Source of the DNA: Streptomyces violaceoruber
GTDB lineage: Bacteria > Actinomycetota > Actinomycetes > Streptomycetales > Streptomycetaceae
Reading direction: 5' to 3'
Assembly: GCF_033406955.1 (NCBI RefSeq)
Contig: NZ_CP137734.1
Span: forward strand, 6,262,001-6,326,000
Length of the DNA: 64,000 bases
A model generated the notes under the pieces. It had not been told where the DNA came from, ran no database searches, and saw nothing but the letters and a program-made list of their open reading frames with translations. Below, piece after piece: positions 29,896 through 38,524 of this stretch (position 1 is the stretch's first letter; each line of letters opens with the position of its first letter). The position numbers and the translations under genes were made by a program.

Positions 29896-30094
29896 GGTGC
29901 TTCCCTCCCTCCCCATCTACTCGCCGGTCGCTCACTCTTCGTACAACCGTTCATGCCCACTGCGTGACCGTCCGAACACTCAAAGTGAGCACGGATCGCA
30001 CGAGTTCACCGTGGGCCGTGAGGTCCGTCGCGTTCTGTATCAGCCATTGATACGCGCGGACCGTGCCGGACGCGGGTCTGAGAGAATTGGTTCC

Positions 30095-31420
30095 GTGATC
30101 TCCCGAATCGATCTGCGCGGCGACGCCCTCCCCGAGGGCCCCGCCCTGCGCGACCTGCTGCCCCGAGCCGACTTCGACGTCTCGGTCGCCCTGGAGAAGG
30201 TGCGTCCGATCTGCGAGGCCGTGCATCATCGCGGGGACGCGGCGCTGATCGACTTCACCGAGCAGTTCGACGGCGTCCGGCTGGAGCGGGTGCGCGTTCC
30301 GGCCGAGGAGCTGACCCGCGCCCTGGAGGGGCTCGACCCGGAGGTGCGCGCGGCCCTCGAGGAGTCCATCCGCCGCGCCCGCCTCGTCCACCGCGAGCAG
30401 CGCCGCACCACGCACACCACCCAGGTCGTGCCCGGCGGTTCGGTCACCGAGAAGTGGGTCCCGGTCGAGCGGGTCGGGCTCTACGTGCCCGGCGGCCGGT
30501 CGGTCTACCCGTCGTCCGTGGTCATGAACGTGGTGCCCGCGCAGGAGGCCGGGGTCGGCTCGATCGCGCTCGCCTCGCCCGCGCAGGCCGAGTTCGGCGG
30601 CATTCCACACCCCACCATCCTGGCCGCCTGCGCCCTGCTCGGCGTGGACGAGGTGTACGCGGCCGGCGGCGCCACCGCCGTCGCGATGTTCGCGTACGGC
30701 ACGGAGTCCTGCCCGCCCGCCAACATGGTCACCGGCCCCGGCAACATCTGGGTCGCCGCCGCCAAGCGCTTCTTCACCGGGAAGATCGGCATCGACGCCG
30801 AGGCCGGACCGACCGAGATCGCCGTCCTGGCGGACTCGACCGCCGACCCGGTGCACGTCGCCTCCGACCTGATCAGCCAGGCCGAGCACGACCCGCTGGC
30901 CGCCGCCGTCCTGGTCACCGACTCCGTGGAGCTGGCGGACGCGGTGGAGAAGGAGCTCCAGCCGCAGGTCGAGGCCACCAAGCACATCGAGGACCGGATC
31001 CGTCCGGCCCTGGCCGGCCGCCAGTCCGCGATCGTCCTCGTCGACGGCCTGGACGAGGGCCTGCGGGTCGTGGACGCCTACGGCGCCGAGCACCTGGAGA
31101 TCCAGACCGCCGACGCCGCGGCCGTCGCCGACCGCGTCAAGAACGCCGGCGCGATCTTCGTCGGCCCCTGGGCGCCCGTCTCGCTCGGCGACTACGCGGC
31201 CGGGTCCAACCACGTCCTGCCCACCGGCGGCTGCGCCTGCCACTCCTCGGGCCTGTCCGTGCAGTCCTTCCTGCGCGGCATCCACATCGTCGACTACACG
31301 CGCGACGCGCTCGCCGAGGTCGCACGGCACGTGGTGACGCTGGCCGAGGCGGAGGACCTGCCCGCGCACGGCGCGGCGATCAAGGCGAGGTTCGAGTGGA
31401 AGGTCCCGGAGAGCAAGTGA
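30095..31420 (+). CDS. hisD: Histidinol dehydrogenase
   Basis: Catalyses the last two steps of histidine synthesis (L-histidinol to L-histidine, NAD+, Zn2+). It has 441 residues. Conserved blocks: '[14 protein letters not shown]', '[11 protein letters not shown]', '[13 protein letters not shown]', '[12 protein letters not shown]', '[16 protein letters not shown]' and '[10 protein letters not shown]' with the zinc/base His residues. It is first in the operon hisD-C-B-orf-H-priA-ridA-F. GTG 30095 begins the family core. Upstream there is no good ribosome binding site, but GAGAAT ends seven bases before the GTG, so a leaderless start is possible. The stop overlaps hisC (GTGA). Confidence 0.97.
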
Positions 31421-32526
31421 CGTTCGGCATCGACGATCTCCCCGTACGGGACGAGCTGCGCGGCAAGTCCCCCTACGGCGCGCCCCAACTGGACGTGCCG
31501 GTACGGCTGAACACCAACGAGAACCCCTACCCGCTGCCCGAGGCGCTGGTCGAGCGGATCGCCGAGCGGGTCCGCGAGGCCGCCCGCGACCTCAACCGCT
31601 ACCCCGACCGGGACGCGGTCGAGCTGCGCACTCAACTGGCCCGGTACCTGACGGACACCTCGGGACACCCGCTGGACGTGAGCAACGTCTGGGCGGCCAA
31701 CGGCTCCAACGAGGTCATCCAGCAACTGCTGCAGACCTTCGGCGGGCCGGGCCGCACCGCGATCGGCTTCGAGCCGTCGTACTCGATGCACGGCCTCATC
31801 GCGCGCGGCACCGGCACCGGCTGGATCTCCGGGCCGCGCCACGAGGACTTCACCATCGACGTGCCCGCCGCCACGCGGGCGATCGACGAGCACCGCCCGG
31901 ACGTCGTCTTCATCACCACCCCCAACAACCCCACGGGAACCGCGGTCCCGGCCGAGACGGTCCTCGCCCTGTACGAGGCCGCCCAGGCGGCGAAGCCGTC
32001 CATGGTCGTGGTGGACGAGGCGTACATCGAGTTCAGCCACGGCGCCTCGCTGCTGCCGCTGCTCGACGGGCGGCCGAACCTCGTCGTCTCCCGCACGATG
32101 TCGAAGGCGTTCGGCGCGGCGGGCCTGCGCCTCGGCTACCTGGCCGCGCACCCGGCCGTCGTCGACGCGGTCCAGCTCGTACGGCTGCCGTACCACCTGT
32201 CGGCCGTGACGCAGGCGACCGCGCTGGCCGCCCTGGAGCACACGGACACGCTGCTGAAGTACGTCGAGCAGCTGAAGACCGAGCGGGACCGGCTGGTCGC
32301 CGAACTGCGCGCCATCGGCTACGCGGTGACCGAGTCCGACGCGAACTTCGTGCAGTTCGGGCGGTTCGCGGACTCCCACGCGACCTGGCGGAAGATCCTC
32401 GACCGGGGCGTCCTGGTCCGGGACAACGGCGTGCCGGGGTGGCTGCGGGTCACCGCCGGCACTCCGGAGGAGAACGACGCGTTCCTCGACGCGGTACGTG
32501 AAGTCAAGAAGGAGCAGCACACATGA
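31417..32526 (+). CDS. hisC: Histidinol-phosphate aminotransferase
   Basis: PLP enzyme converting imidazole acetol phosphate and glutamate to histidinol phosphate. It has 369 residues, fold type I, with '[13 protein letters not shown]', '[12 protein letters not shown]', 'TTPNNPTGT', '[11 protein letters not shown]' and the PLP-lysine motif '[17 protein letters not shown]'. The GTG overlaps the hisD stop, and its own stop overlaps the hisB ATG (ATGA), so expression is coupled on both sides. Confidence 0.96.
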
Positions 32527-33116
32527 GCCGCGTAGGGCGCGTGGAGCGCACCACCAAGGAGACCTCGGTCCTCGTCGAGATCGACCTCGACGGCACCGGC
32601 AAGACCGACATCGCCACCGGCGTCGGCTTCTACGACCACATGCTCGACCAGCTCGGCCGGCACGGTCTGTTCGACCTGACCGTGAAGACCGACGGCGACC
32701 TGCACATCGACTCCCACCACACCATCGAGGACACCGCCCTCGCGCTGGGCGCCGCCTTCAGGCAGGCCCTCGGCGACAAGGTGGGCATCTACCGCTTCGG
32801 CAACTGCACGGTCCCGCTGGACGAGTCCCTCGCCCAGGTCACCGTCGACCTCTCCGGCCGCCCCTACCTCGTGCACACCGAGCCCGAGAACATGGCGCCG
32901 ATGATCGGCGAGTACGACGTGACGATGACCCGGCACATCCTGGAGTCCTTCGTCGCCCAGGCCCAGGTCGCCCTGCACGTCCACGTGCCCTACGGGCGCA
33001 ACGCGCACCACATCGTGGAGTGCCAGTTCAAGGCGCTGGCCCGGGCCCTGCGCTACGCCTCGGAGCGCGACCCGCGCGCGGCCGGCATCCTGCCTTCCAC
33101 GAAGGGCGCGCTGTAA
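32523..33116 (+). CDS. hisB: Imidazoleglycerol-phosphate dehydratase
   Basis: Mn-dependent dehydratase of histidine synthesis. The 197-residue protein is the monofunctional form without the N-terminal phosphatase domain found in enterobacteria. Metal-ligand motifs are '[16 protein letters not shown]', '[14 protein letters not shown]' and, in the second half, '[20 protein letters not shown]'. The ATG overlaps the hisC stop. A 54-aa membrane protein gene begins four bases after the stop. Confidence 0.97.
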
Positions 33117-33119
33117 CCC

Positions 33120-33284
33120 ATGAACGGTACGTCCACCGCACTGATCGTCGTCGGCCTCTTCTTCCTCGGCGGCATCTACTCCTTCGCCAAGCAGCAGATG
33201 CCCAAGGGCCTGATCGTGCTGCTCTCCATCGGCGCGGGCATGTGCCTGCTCGCGGGCGTCCTGAGGCTGGAGGTCTGGAGTTGA
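33120..33284 (+). CDS. Small membrane protein (54 aa) embedded in the his operon
   Basis: A 54-residue protein with two hydrophobic segments (about 6-22 and 31-49) separated by the basic turn 'FAKQQMPKG', i.e. a likely helical hairpin with both ends outside. It lies four bases after hisB, and its TGA overlaps the TTG start of hisH, so it is firmly inside the operon. No family is known to me. Its real-gene status rests on the exact fit between hisB and hisH and the GGAGG for hisH lying inside its 3' end. A role in histidine metabolism is not implied; it may simply couple translation from hisB to hisH. Confidence 0.75.
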   Translation: MNGTSTALIVVGLFFLGGIYSFAKQQMPKGLIVLLSIGAGMCLLAGVLRLEVWS

Positions 33285-33949
33285 CCGCCGCAGTCCCCGC
33301 CGGCGCCACCGGCCGCGCCAAGAAGGTCGTCGTCTTCGACTACGGCTTCGGCAACGTCCGCTCCGCCGAGCGCGCCCTCGCGCGCGCGGGGGCCGACGTC
33401 GAGATCACCCGTGACTACGACAAGGCCATGAACGCCGACGGACTGCTGGTCCCCGGCGTCGGCGCCTTCGCCGCCTGCATGGAGGGCCTCAAGGCCGCCC
33501 GGGGCGACTGGATCGTCGACCGCCGCCTGTCCGGCGGGCGCCCGGTCATGGGCATCTGCGTCGGCATGCAGATCCTCTTCTCGCGCGGCATCGAGCACGA
33601 CGTGGAGGCCGAGGGCCTGGACGAGTGGCCCGGCACGGTCGGACCCCTCGAGGCCGACGTCGTGCCCCACATGGGCTGGAACACGGTCGAGGCACCGGCC
33701 GACTCCCAGCTCTTCGCCGGCCTGGACGCGGACGCCCGCTTCTACTTCGTGCACTCCTACGCCGTCCACGAGTGGACCCAGGAGTCGCACAACCCGCTGA
33801 TCGCCGAGCCCAGGGTCACCTGGTCCACCCACGGCAAGCCCTTCGTGGCCGCCGTGGAGAACGGTGCGCTGTGGGCCACCCAGTTCCACCCCGAGAAGTC
33901 CGGCGACGCCGGAGCCCAGCTCCTCACCAACTGGATCGAAACCCTCTAG
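33281..33949 (+). CDS. hisH: Imidazole glycerol phosphate synthase, glutamine amidotransferase subunit
   Basis: HisH hydrolyses glutamine and passes ammonia to HisF for imidazole ring closure. It has 222 residues and a class I amidotransferase triad: Cys in 'MGICVGMQILF', and His/Glu in 'TQFHPEKSG'. The start is an unusual TTG at 33281: GGAGG lies seven bases upstream, the preceding gene's stop overlaps it (TTGA), and the family core begins shortly after ('KKVVVFDYGFGNVRS'). No ATG or GTG exists before the core. hisF lies three genes downstream. Confidence 0.95.
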   Translation: MTAAVPAGATGRAKKVVVFDYGFGNVRSAERALARAGADVEITRDYDKAMNADGLLVPGVGAFAACMEGLKAARGDWIVDRRLSGGRPVMGICVGMQILFSRGIEHDVEAEGLDEWPGTVGPLEADVVPHMGWNTVEAPADSQLFAGLDADARFYFVHSYAVHEWTQESHNPLIAEPRVTWSTHGKPFVAAVENGALWATQFHPEKSGDAGAQLLTNWIETL

Positions 33950-33966
33950 AGATGAGCCCGGTAGAG

Positions 33967-34689
33967 ATGAGCAAGCTCGAACTCCTCCCCGCCGTCGACG
34001 TCCGCGACGGCCAGGCCGTCCGCCTCGTGCACGGCGAGTCCGGCACCGAGACCTCCTACGGCTCCCCGCTGGAGGCCGCCCTCGCCTGGCAGCGCTCCGG
34101 CGCCGAGTGGCTGCACCTGGTGGACCTGGACGCGGCGTTCGGGACCGGGGACAACCGCGCGCTGATCGCCGAGGTCGCGCAGGCCATGGACATCAAGGTG
34201 GAGCTGTCCGGCGGCATCCGCGACGACGACACCCTCGCCGCCGCGCTCGCCACCGGCTGTACCCGGGTGAACCTGGGCACGGCCGCCCTGGAGACCCCGG
34301 AGTGGGTCGCCAAGGTCATCGCCGAGCACGGCGACAAGATCGCGGTCGGCCTGGACGTACGGGGCACCACGCTCCGCGGCCGCGGCTGGACCCGCGACGG
34401 CGGCGACCTCTACGAGACGCTGGACCGCCTGAACAAGGAGGGCTGCGCCCGCTACGTCGTCACCGACATCGCCAAGGACGGCACCCTCCAGGGCCCCAAC
34501 CTGGAGCTGCTGAAGAACGTCTGCGCGGCCACCGACCGCCCGGTCGTGGCGTCGGGCGGCGTCTCCTCCCTGGACGACCTGCGCGCGATCGCCGGGCTCG
34601 TCCCGGCCGGTGTCGAGGGGGCCATCGTCGGGAAGGCCCTGTACGCGAAGGCGTTCACCCTGGAAGAAGCCTTGGAGGCTACGTCGTGA
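33967..34689 (+). CDS. priA: Bifunctional phosphoribosyl isomerase PriA (HisA/TrpF)
   Basis: A (beta/alpha)8 barrel isomerase that acts on ProFAR in histidine synthesis and on phosphoribosyl anthranilate in tryptophan synthesis. The 240-residue protein has the catalytic Asp pair D11 ('LPAVDVRDG') and D130 ('VGLDVRGTTLRGRGW'), and phosphate-binding 'VASGGVSSLDDL'. It matches the Streptomyces PriA I remember residue for residue. ATG 33967 is preferred over ATG 33952, five codons upstream, on that basis. The trp genes in this window lack trpF, consistent with the dual role. Confidence 0.96.
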   Translation: MSKLELLPAVDVRDGQAVRLVHGESGTETSYGSPLEAALAWQRSGAEWLHLVDLDAAFGTGDNRALIAEVAQAMDIKVELSGGIRDDDTLAAALATGCTRVNLGTAALETPEWVAKVIAEHGDKIAVGLDVRGTTLRGRGWTRDGGDLYETLDRLNKEGCARYVVTDIAKDGTLQGPNLELLKNVCAATDRPVVASGGVSSLDDLRAIAGLVPAGVEGAIVGKALYAKAFTLEEALEATS

Positions 34690-34705
34690 AATCGGACACC
34701 GTGTC

Positions 34706-35110
34706 ATGACATCCGAAGCCGTGCGGCGCGTGCAGAGCGGGAGTCCCTGGGAAGAGTCCTTCGGTTTCGCCCGCGCCGTGGCGGCGGGTGATCGGGTCAT
34801 CGTGGCGGGCACCACCGCCTTCAAGGGCGACATGCTCTACGGCGAGGGCGACCCGTACGAACAGACCAAGGTGGCCTTCGGCACCGCCGTCGAGGCGATC
34901 GCCGAGTTCGGGCTCGGCATCGAGTCCGTGATCCGGACCCGTGTGTGCCTGGCACATTCCCGAGACGTCGATGCGGTGGGCCGCGCCCACAAGGAGTTGT
35001 TCGACTCCGTGCGCCCGGTCACGACCCTGCTGGTCGTGCAGGGCTTCATCGACTCGCGGGTCCTCGTGTCGGTCGAAGTGGAAGCGTATAGAGGAGCCGT
35101 GGATTCATGA
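34706..35110 (+). CDS. RidA (YjgF/Rid) family protein in the his operon
   Basis: A 134-residue Rid-family protein; RidA homologues hydrolyse reactive enamine/imine intermediates made by PLP enzymes. Features are 'PWEESFGFARAVAAGDRVIVAGTTAF', 'FGTAVEAIAEFGLGIESVIRTRVCLAHSRD' (the conserved Arg in 'IRTRV') and 'LVVQGFIDSRVLVSVEVEAY'. It lies between priA and hisF and its stop overlaps the hisF ATG (ATGA). A protective role alongside the amino-acid pathways is inference from family and position. Confidence 0.88.
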   Translation: MTSEAVRRVQSGSPWEESFGFARAVAAGDRVIVAGTTAFKGDMLYGEGDPYEQTKVAFGTAVEAIAEFGLGIESVIRTRVCLAHSRDVDAVGRAHKELFDSVRPVTTLLVVQGFIDSRVLVSVEVEAYRGAVDS

Positions 35111-35862
35111 CCCTGGCGGTCCGAGTCATTCCCTGCCTGGACGTGGACAACGGCCGGGTCGTCAAGGGCGTCAACTTCCAGAACCTGCGCGACGCGGGCG
35201 ACCCCGTCGAGATGGCCAAGGTGTACGACGCCGAGGGCGCCGACGAGCTGACGTTCCTGGACATCACCGCCTCGTCGGGCAACCGCGAGACGACCTACGA
35301 CGTGGTGCGCCGCACCGCCGAGCAGGTGTTCATCCCGCTGACCGTCGGCGGCGGGGTGCGCACCGCCGAGGACGTCGACAAGCTGCTGCGGGCCGGTGCG
35401 GACAAGGTGGGCGTCAACACCGCCGCCATCGCCCGCCCCGACCTGATCCGTGAGATCGCCGAGCGCTTCGGCCGCCAGGTCCTGGTGCTGTCGGTCGACG
35501 CCCGGCGCACCGAGGCGGGCACCTTCGAGGTGACCACCCACGGCGGCCGGCGCGGCACCGGCATCGACGCCGTGGAGTGGGCGCACCGGGCCGCCGAGCT
35601 GGGCGCGGGGGAGATCCTGCTCAACTCGATGGACGCGGACGGCACGAAGGACGGCTACGACCTGGAGATGCTGGCGGCGGTCCGCAAGCACGTCAGTGTC
35701 CCGGTCATCGCCTCCGGCGGCGCGGGCAGCCTCGCCCACTTCGCCCCGGCGGTCGAGGCGGGCGCGGACGCGGTACTGGCGGCGTCCGTCTTCCACTTCG
35801 GCGACCTGCGGATCGGCGAGGTGAAGACCACCCTGCGCGAGGCGGGTCACCCCGTCAGGTAG
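35107..35862 (+). CDS. hisF: Imidazole glycerol phosphate synthase, cyclase subunit
   Basis: HisF uses ammonia from HisH to form imidazole glycerol phosphate and AICAR. A 251-residue (beta/alpha)8 barrel with catalytic Asp in 'VIPCLDVDNGRVVKG' and 'VLSVDARR', and phosphate sites 'TVGGGVRTAEDV' and 'VIASGGAGSLAHF'. The ATG overlaps the ridA-like stop. It is the last gene of the operon; an AT-rich palindrome 24 bases beyond the stop probably ends the transcript. Confidence 0.97.
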   Translation: MTLAVRVIPCLDVDNGRVVKGVNFQNLRDAGDPVEMAKVYDAEGADELTFLDITASSGNRETTYDVVRRTAEQVFIPLTVGGGVRTAEDVDKLLRAGADKVGVNTAAIARPDLIREIAERFGRQVLVLSVDARRTEAGTFEVTTHGGRRGTGIDAVEWAHRAAELGAGEILLNSMDADGTKDGYDLEMLAAVRKHVSVPVIASGGAGSLAHFAPAVEAGADAVLAASVFHFGDLRIGEVKTTLREAGHPVR

Positions 35863-35885
35863 AGGTGGAGCGGACGGCGATTCGA

Positions 35886-35927
35886 GAAAGAAAAATTGCG
35901 CAACATCCATTGCGCAATTTTTCTTTC
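35886..35927. promoter_or_regulatory. AT-rich 18-bp perfect palindrome: his terminator and/or ArsR operator
   Basis: GAAAGAAAAATTGCGCAA (35886-35903) is the exact reverse complement of 35910-35927, around the 6-base loop CATCCA. Each arm contains the self-palindrome TTGCGCAA. The right arm ends in a TTTTTCTTTC tract, so on the plus strand it can act as a hisF terminator. It also lies 18 bases before the ATG of an ArsR-type repressor gene, exactly where an autoregulatory operator would be. Its base composition is unlike anything nearby. Confidence 0.75.
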
Positions 35928-35945
35928 GTAATCTAGCCTGGCCGC

Positions 35946-36533
35946 ATGCCGCGTCAGGAGAACCACCCCATCACCGATCTGGGCACCCTCAAAGCCCTGG
36001 CCCATCCGCTGCGCATGCAGCTCTACCGCGGGCTGTGCGTGGCGCGCACCGCGACCGCCTCGCAGCTCGCCGAGCAGGTGGACGAGGCCGTCTCGCTGGT
36101 CAGCTACCACCTGCGCAAGCTGGCCGAGCACGGGCTGGTCGAGCAGGCCGACCCGCAGAGCGCGGACGGCCGGGAGCGCTGGTGGCAGCCCTCCTCGGAC
36201 GGGGTGAGCATCCGCGACGAGAACTTCCGCGACGCCCCCGAGCGCGCCGCGGCCCACCTCGCGGCCACCCGGCTCTTCCACGAGCAGCGCGCCGACCTCT
36301 ACCGCCGCTACCTCGACGAGCGTCCCACCTGGGGCCCCGAGTGGAACTCCGCCGCCCCCGACAACGAGTCCCTGCTCCGGCTCACCCCCGCCGAGCTGGG
36401 CGAACTGGGCGAGGAACTGCTCGCCCTGGCGAAGAAGTACGACGAGAAGGGCCGCGCCGCCGAGGCCGCCGGTGACACCGAGGCACGCGAGAACGTCGCG
36501 CTCCACGTGTACGGGTTCCCGTTCCGTGTCTGA
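35946..36533 (+). CDS. ArsR-type winged-helix transcriptional regulator
   Basis: A 195-residue regulator. The HTH of ArsR/helix_turn_helix_5 type is at residues 10-85: 'LKALAHPLRMQLYRGL', 'ATASQLAEQVDEAVSLVSYHLRKLAEHGLVEQA', then a wing 'DGRERWWQPSSDGVSI'. The C-terminal ~100 residues are helical and acidic; no metal-ligand cysteine cluster is visible, so it is probably not a metal sensor. It overlaps the downstream MFS gene by eight bases, suggesting it controls that exporter in response to a transported compound. Confidence 0.88.
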   Translation: MPRQENHPITDLGTLKALAHPLRMQLYRGLCVARTATASQLAEQVDEAVSLVSYHLRKLAEHGLVEQADPQSADGRERWWQPSSDGVSIRDENFRDAPERAAAHLAATRLFHEQRADLYRRYLDERPTWGPEWNSAAPDNESLLRLTPAELGELGEELLALAKKYDEKGRAAEAAGDTEARENVALHVYGFPFRV

Positions 36534-37797
36534 GCGGACCACGCCCCTGCCGGCCACGCGCACACCCCCGGTCGCCGACCCGGCACGTCCCGCCCACCGG
36601 GACGGCAACGTCCTGCGCTGGGTCGGGGCCTACACCGCGTCGATGCTCGGCGACAGCGTCTTCTTCCTCGCGCTGTCCTGGGCCGCCGTGCGGCAGGGCA
36701 GCCCCGCCGAGGCCGGGATCGTCACGGCCGTGAGCGCGGTGCCGCGTGCGCTGCTCATGCTCGGCGGCGGAGTGGTCGTCGACCGGCTGGGACCGCGCAG
36801 GGTCGTCATCGGCAGCGACGCCGTACGGTGCGCGGCGGTCCTCACGGTGGCCGCGCTGCTCTTCGCCACCGACCCCGGACTGTGGCTCCTGGCCCTGCTC
36901 GCCCTGGTCTTCGGTGCGGTGGACGCCCTCTTCATGCCCGCCGTCGGGGCGCTCCCCGCGCGCATCACCGCCAAGGACCAGCTCGCCCGCGTCCAGGGCA
37001 TGCGCGGCCTCGCCGTGCGCCTGTCCTCCGTCGTGGGCGCCCCGCTCGGCGGCCTCGGCGTGGCGCTCGGCGGCGCGGCGGCGGCCTTCGCCCTCGCCGG
37101 TGTGCTGATCGCCGTGTCGGTGCCGCTGCTGGTCTCCGTACGGATGCGCGAGCTGCCCCCCGACGACACGGCCACCGCCGAGGGCGGCACCGCGTGGCGG
37201 GACCTGCGGGACGGGCTCCGGTACATTCGCCGGCACCGCGTCCTCGGACCGCTGATGCTGGTCATCGCCCTCGGCGACCTCGGCTTCGTCGGCCCGCTCA
37301 ACATCGGCCTGACCCTGCTCGCCGACGAACGCGGCTGGGGAGCCTCCGGCATGGGCTGGGTACTCGCCGGTTTCGGGGCCGGCGCCGGCACGGCCGCCCT
37401 GCTGCTGACCGTCCGGGGACGCGTGCCGCACGCCGGGTACGTCGTCGCCGGCGCCCTCGTCCCCGGCGCGGTCGCGATCGGCGCGCTGGCGCAGGCACCC
37501 GCCCTTCCGGTGGCCGTCGGGACGGCGCTGCTCATCGGGCTGCTCGCGGGCCTCAGCGGCGCGCTCTGCGGGGCCCTGCTCCAGACGCAGTCCGCTCCCG
37601 CCCTGCTGGGCCGCGTCACGGCGGTGTCCGGGATCGTCAGCCTGGGCATCGCCCCGTTGAGCATGCCCCTGTCCGCCGCCGCCATCGGCCTCTGGGGCAC
37701 CGGCCCGGTCTTCGCCGTCAGCGCCGTGGTCTGCGGCCTCGGCGGGGTCGTCGCCCTGTGCGCGCCGGGCGTACGACGGGCCGAGCTGCCGAAGTGA
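36526..37797 (+). CDS. MFS transporter
   Basis: A 423-residue major facilitator with about 12 membrane segments. The loop 2-3 motif is visible as 'GGGVVVDRLGPRRVVIGSD', and a central cytoplasmic loop lies at about residues 195-225. The start GTG 36526 overlaps the end of the ArsR gene; an in-frame ATG further up lies deep inside it. It resembles the MFS_1/MFS_3 exporters commonly paired with ArsR repressors. Substrate unknown; likely a drug or metabolite efflux pump. Confidence 0.87.
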   Translation: MSERTTPLPATRTPPVADPARPAHRDGNVLRWVGAYTASMLGDSVFFLALSWAAVRQGSPAEAGIVTAVSAVPRALLMLGGGVVVDRLGPRRVVIGSDAVRCAAVLTVAALLFATDPGLWLLALLALVFGAVDALFMPAVGALPARITAKDQLARVQGMRGLAVRLSSVVGAPLGGLGVALGGAAAAFALAGVLIAVSVPLLVSVRMRELPPDDTATAEGGTAWRDLRDGLRYIRRHRVLGPLMLVIALGDLGFVGPLNIGLTLLADERGWGASGMGWVLAGFGAGAGTAALLLTVRGRVPHAGYVVAGALVPGAVAIGALAQAPALPVAVGTALLIGLLAGLSGALCGALLQTQSAPALLGRVTAVSGIVSLGIAPLSMPLSAAAIGLWGTGPVFAVSAVVCGLGGVVALCAPGVRRAELPK

Positions 37798-37807
37798 GCG
37801 GCGGAGG

Positions 37808-38443
37808 TCAGATGCCCAGCTGCTTCGTCTCCCGCAGCTTGGCGATCGCGTTCTCCTCGCCCTCCAGCTCCACCTTCGCGGCGCCCTGCCGGCCGTACGC
37901 GAACAGCAGCAGCTCGGACGGCTCGCCCGTCGCCGTCACCACCGGCGTACCCCGGTGGGCGACCGTCGTCTGGCCGTTCGGGCGGCGCAGCACCAGGCCC
38001 GTCGGGATGCCCCGGCCCATCAGGCGGGCGACCCGCTCCAGGCGGGACCACAGGGCGTCCTGGAAGACCGGGTCCAGCTCGCGCGGCGACCAGTCGTCCT
38101 GTGCCCGGCGGACGTCCTCGGTGTGGACGTAGAACTCCACCGTGTTCGCCGCCTCGTCGACCTGCTTGAGCTGGAAGGGGGAGAAGCGGGGCGGACCGGT
38201 GCGGATCAGCTGGAGCAGCTCCTCGTACGGCTTCGCGCCGTACTCCTCCCTCACCCGGTGGAGGCGGGACGCCAGCGGCTTGATCAGGGCGCCCCCGGCC
38301 GCGTCCGGACGCCGCTCGCGCACCACCACGTGCGCGGCCAGGTCACGGGTCCGCCAGCCCTCGCACAGAGTCGGGGCGTCCGGACCCGCCGTCTCCAACA
38401 GGTCCGCGAGCAGAAGTCGTTCACGCTTGGCGAAAGTCGACAT
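37808..38443 (-). CDS. TIGR03085 family protein (DinB/maleylpyruvate isomerase-like)
   Basis: A 211-residue actinobacterial protein of the DinB-like metal-binding superfamily. The N-terminal helical part has 'ERLLLADLLETAGPDAPTLCEGWRTRDLAAHVVVRERRPDA', in which His of 'AAHV' is a usual metal ligand. The second conserved stretch is 'FYVHTEDVRRAQDDW'. Some relatives use mycothiol as cofactor; function here is unknown. ATG 38443 is preceded by TAGGCT ending six bases upstream with no ribosome binding site, so it is probably leaderless. It is divergent from hisI. Confidence 0.85.
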   Translation of the reverse strand: MSTFAKRERLLLADLLETAGPDAPTLCEGWRTRDLAAHVVVRERRPDAAGGALIKPLASRLHRVREEYGAKPYEELLQLIRTGPPRFSPFQLKQVDEAANTVEFYVHTEDVRRAQDDWSPRELDPVFQDALWSRLERVARLMGRGIPTGLVLRRPNGQTTVAHRGTPVVTATGEPSELLLFAYGRQGAAKVELEGEENAIAKLRETKQLGI

Positions 38444-38449
38444 GGGGTC

Positions 38450-38518
38450 AGCCTACGGCGGCCGGCCGGGTCCGCCCAATGGACATCCCGGGGGAGTGTC
38501 CGCCCCACGCGGCACAAT
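38450..38518. promoter_or_regulatory. Divergent leaderless promoters of the TIGR03085-type gene and hisI
   Basis: On the minus strand TAGGCT (38455-38450) lies six bases before the ATG at 38443. On the plus strand CACAAT (38513-38518) lies six bases before the hisI ATG at 38525. Neither start has a Shine-Dalgarno. A -10 element 6-7 bases from the start codon is the signature of leaderless transcripts in actinobacteria. No convincing -35 elements. Confidence 0.5.
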
Positions 38519-38524
38519 GGGCGC

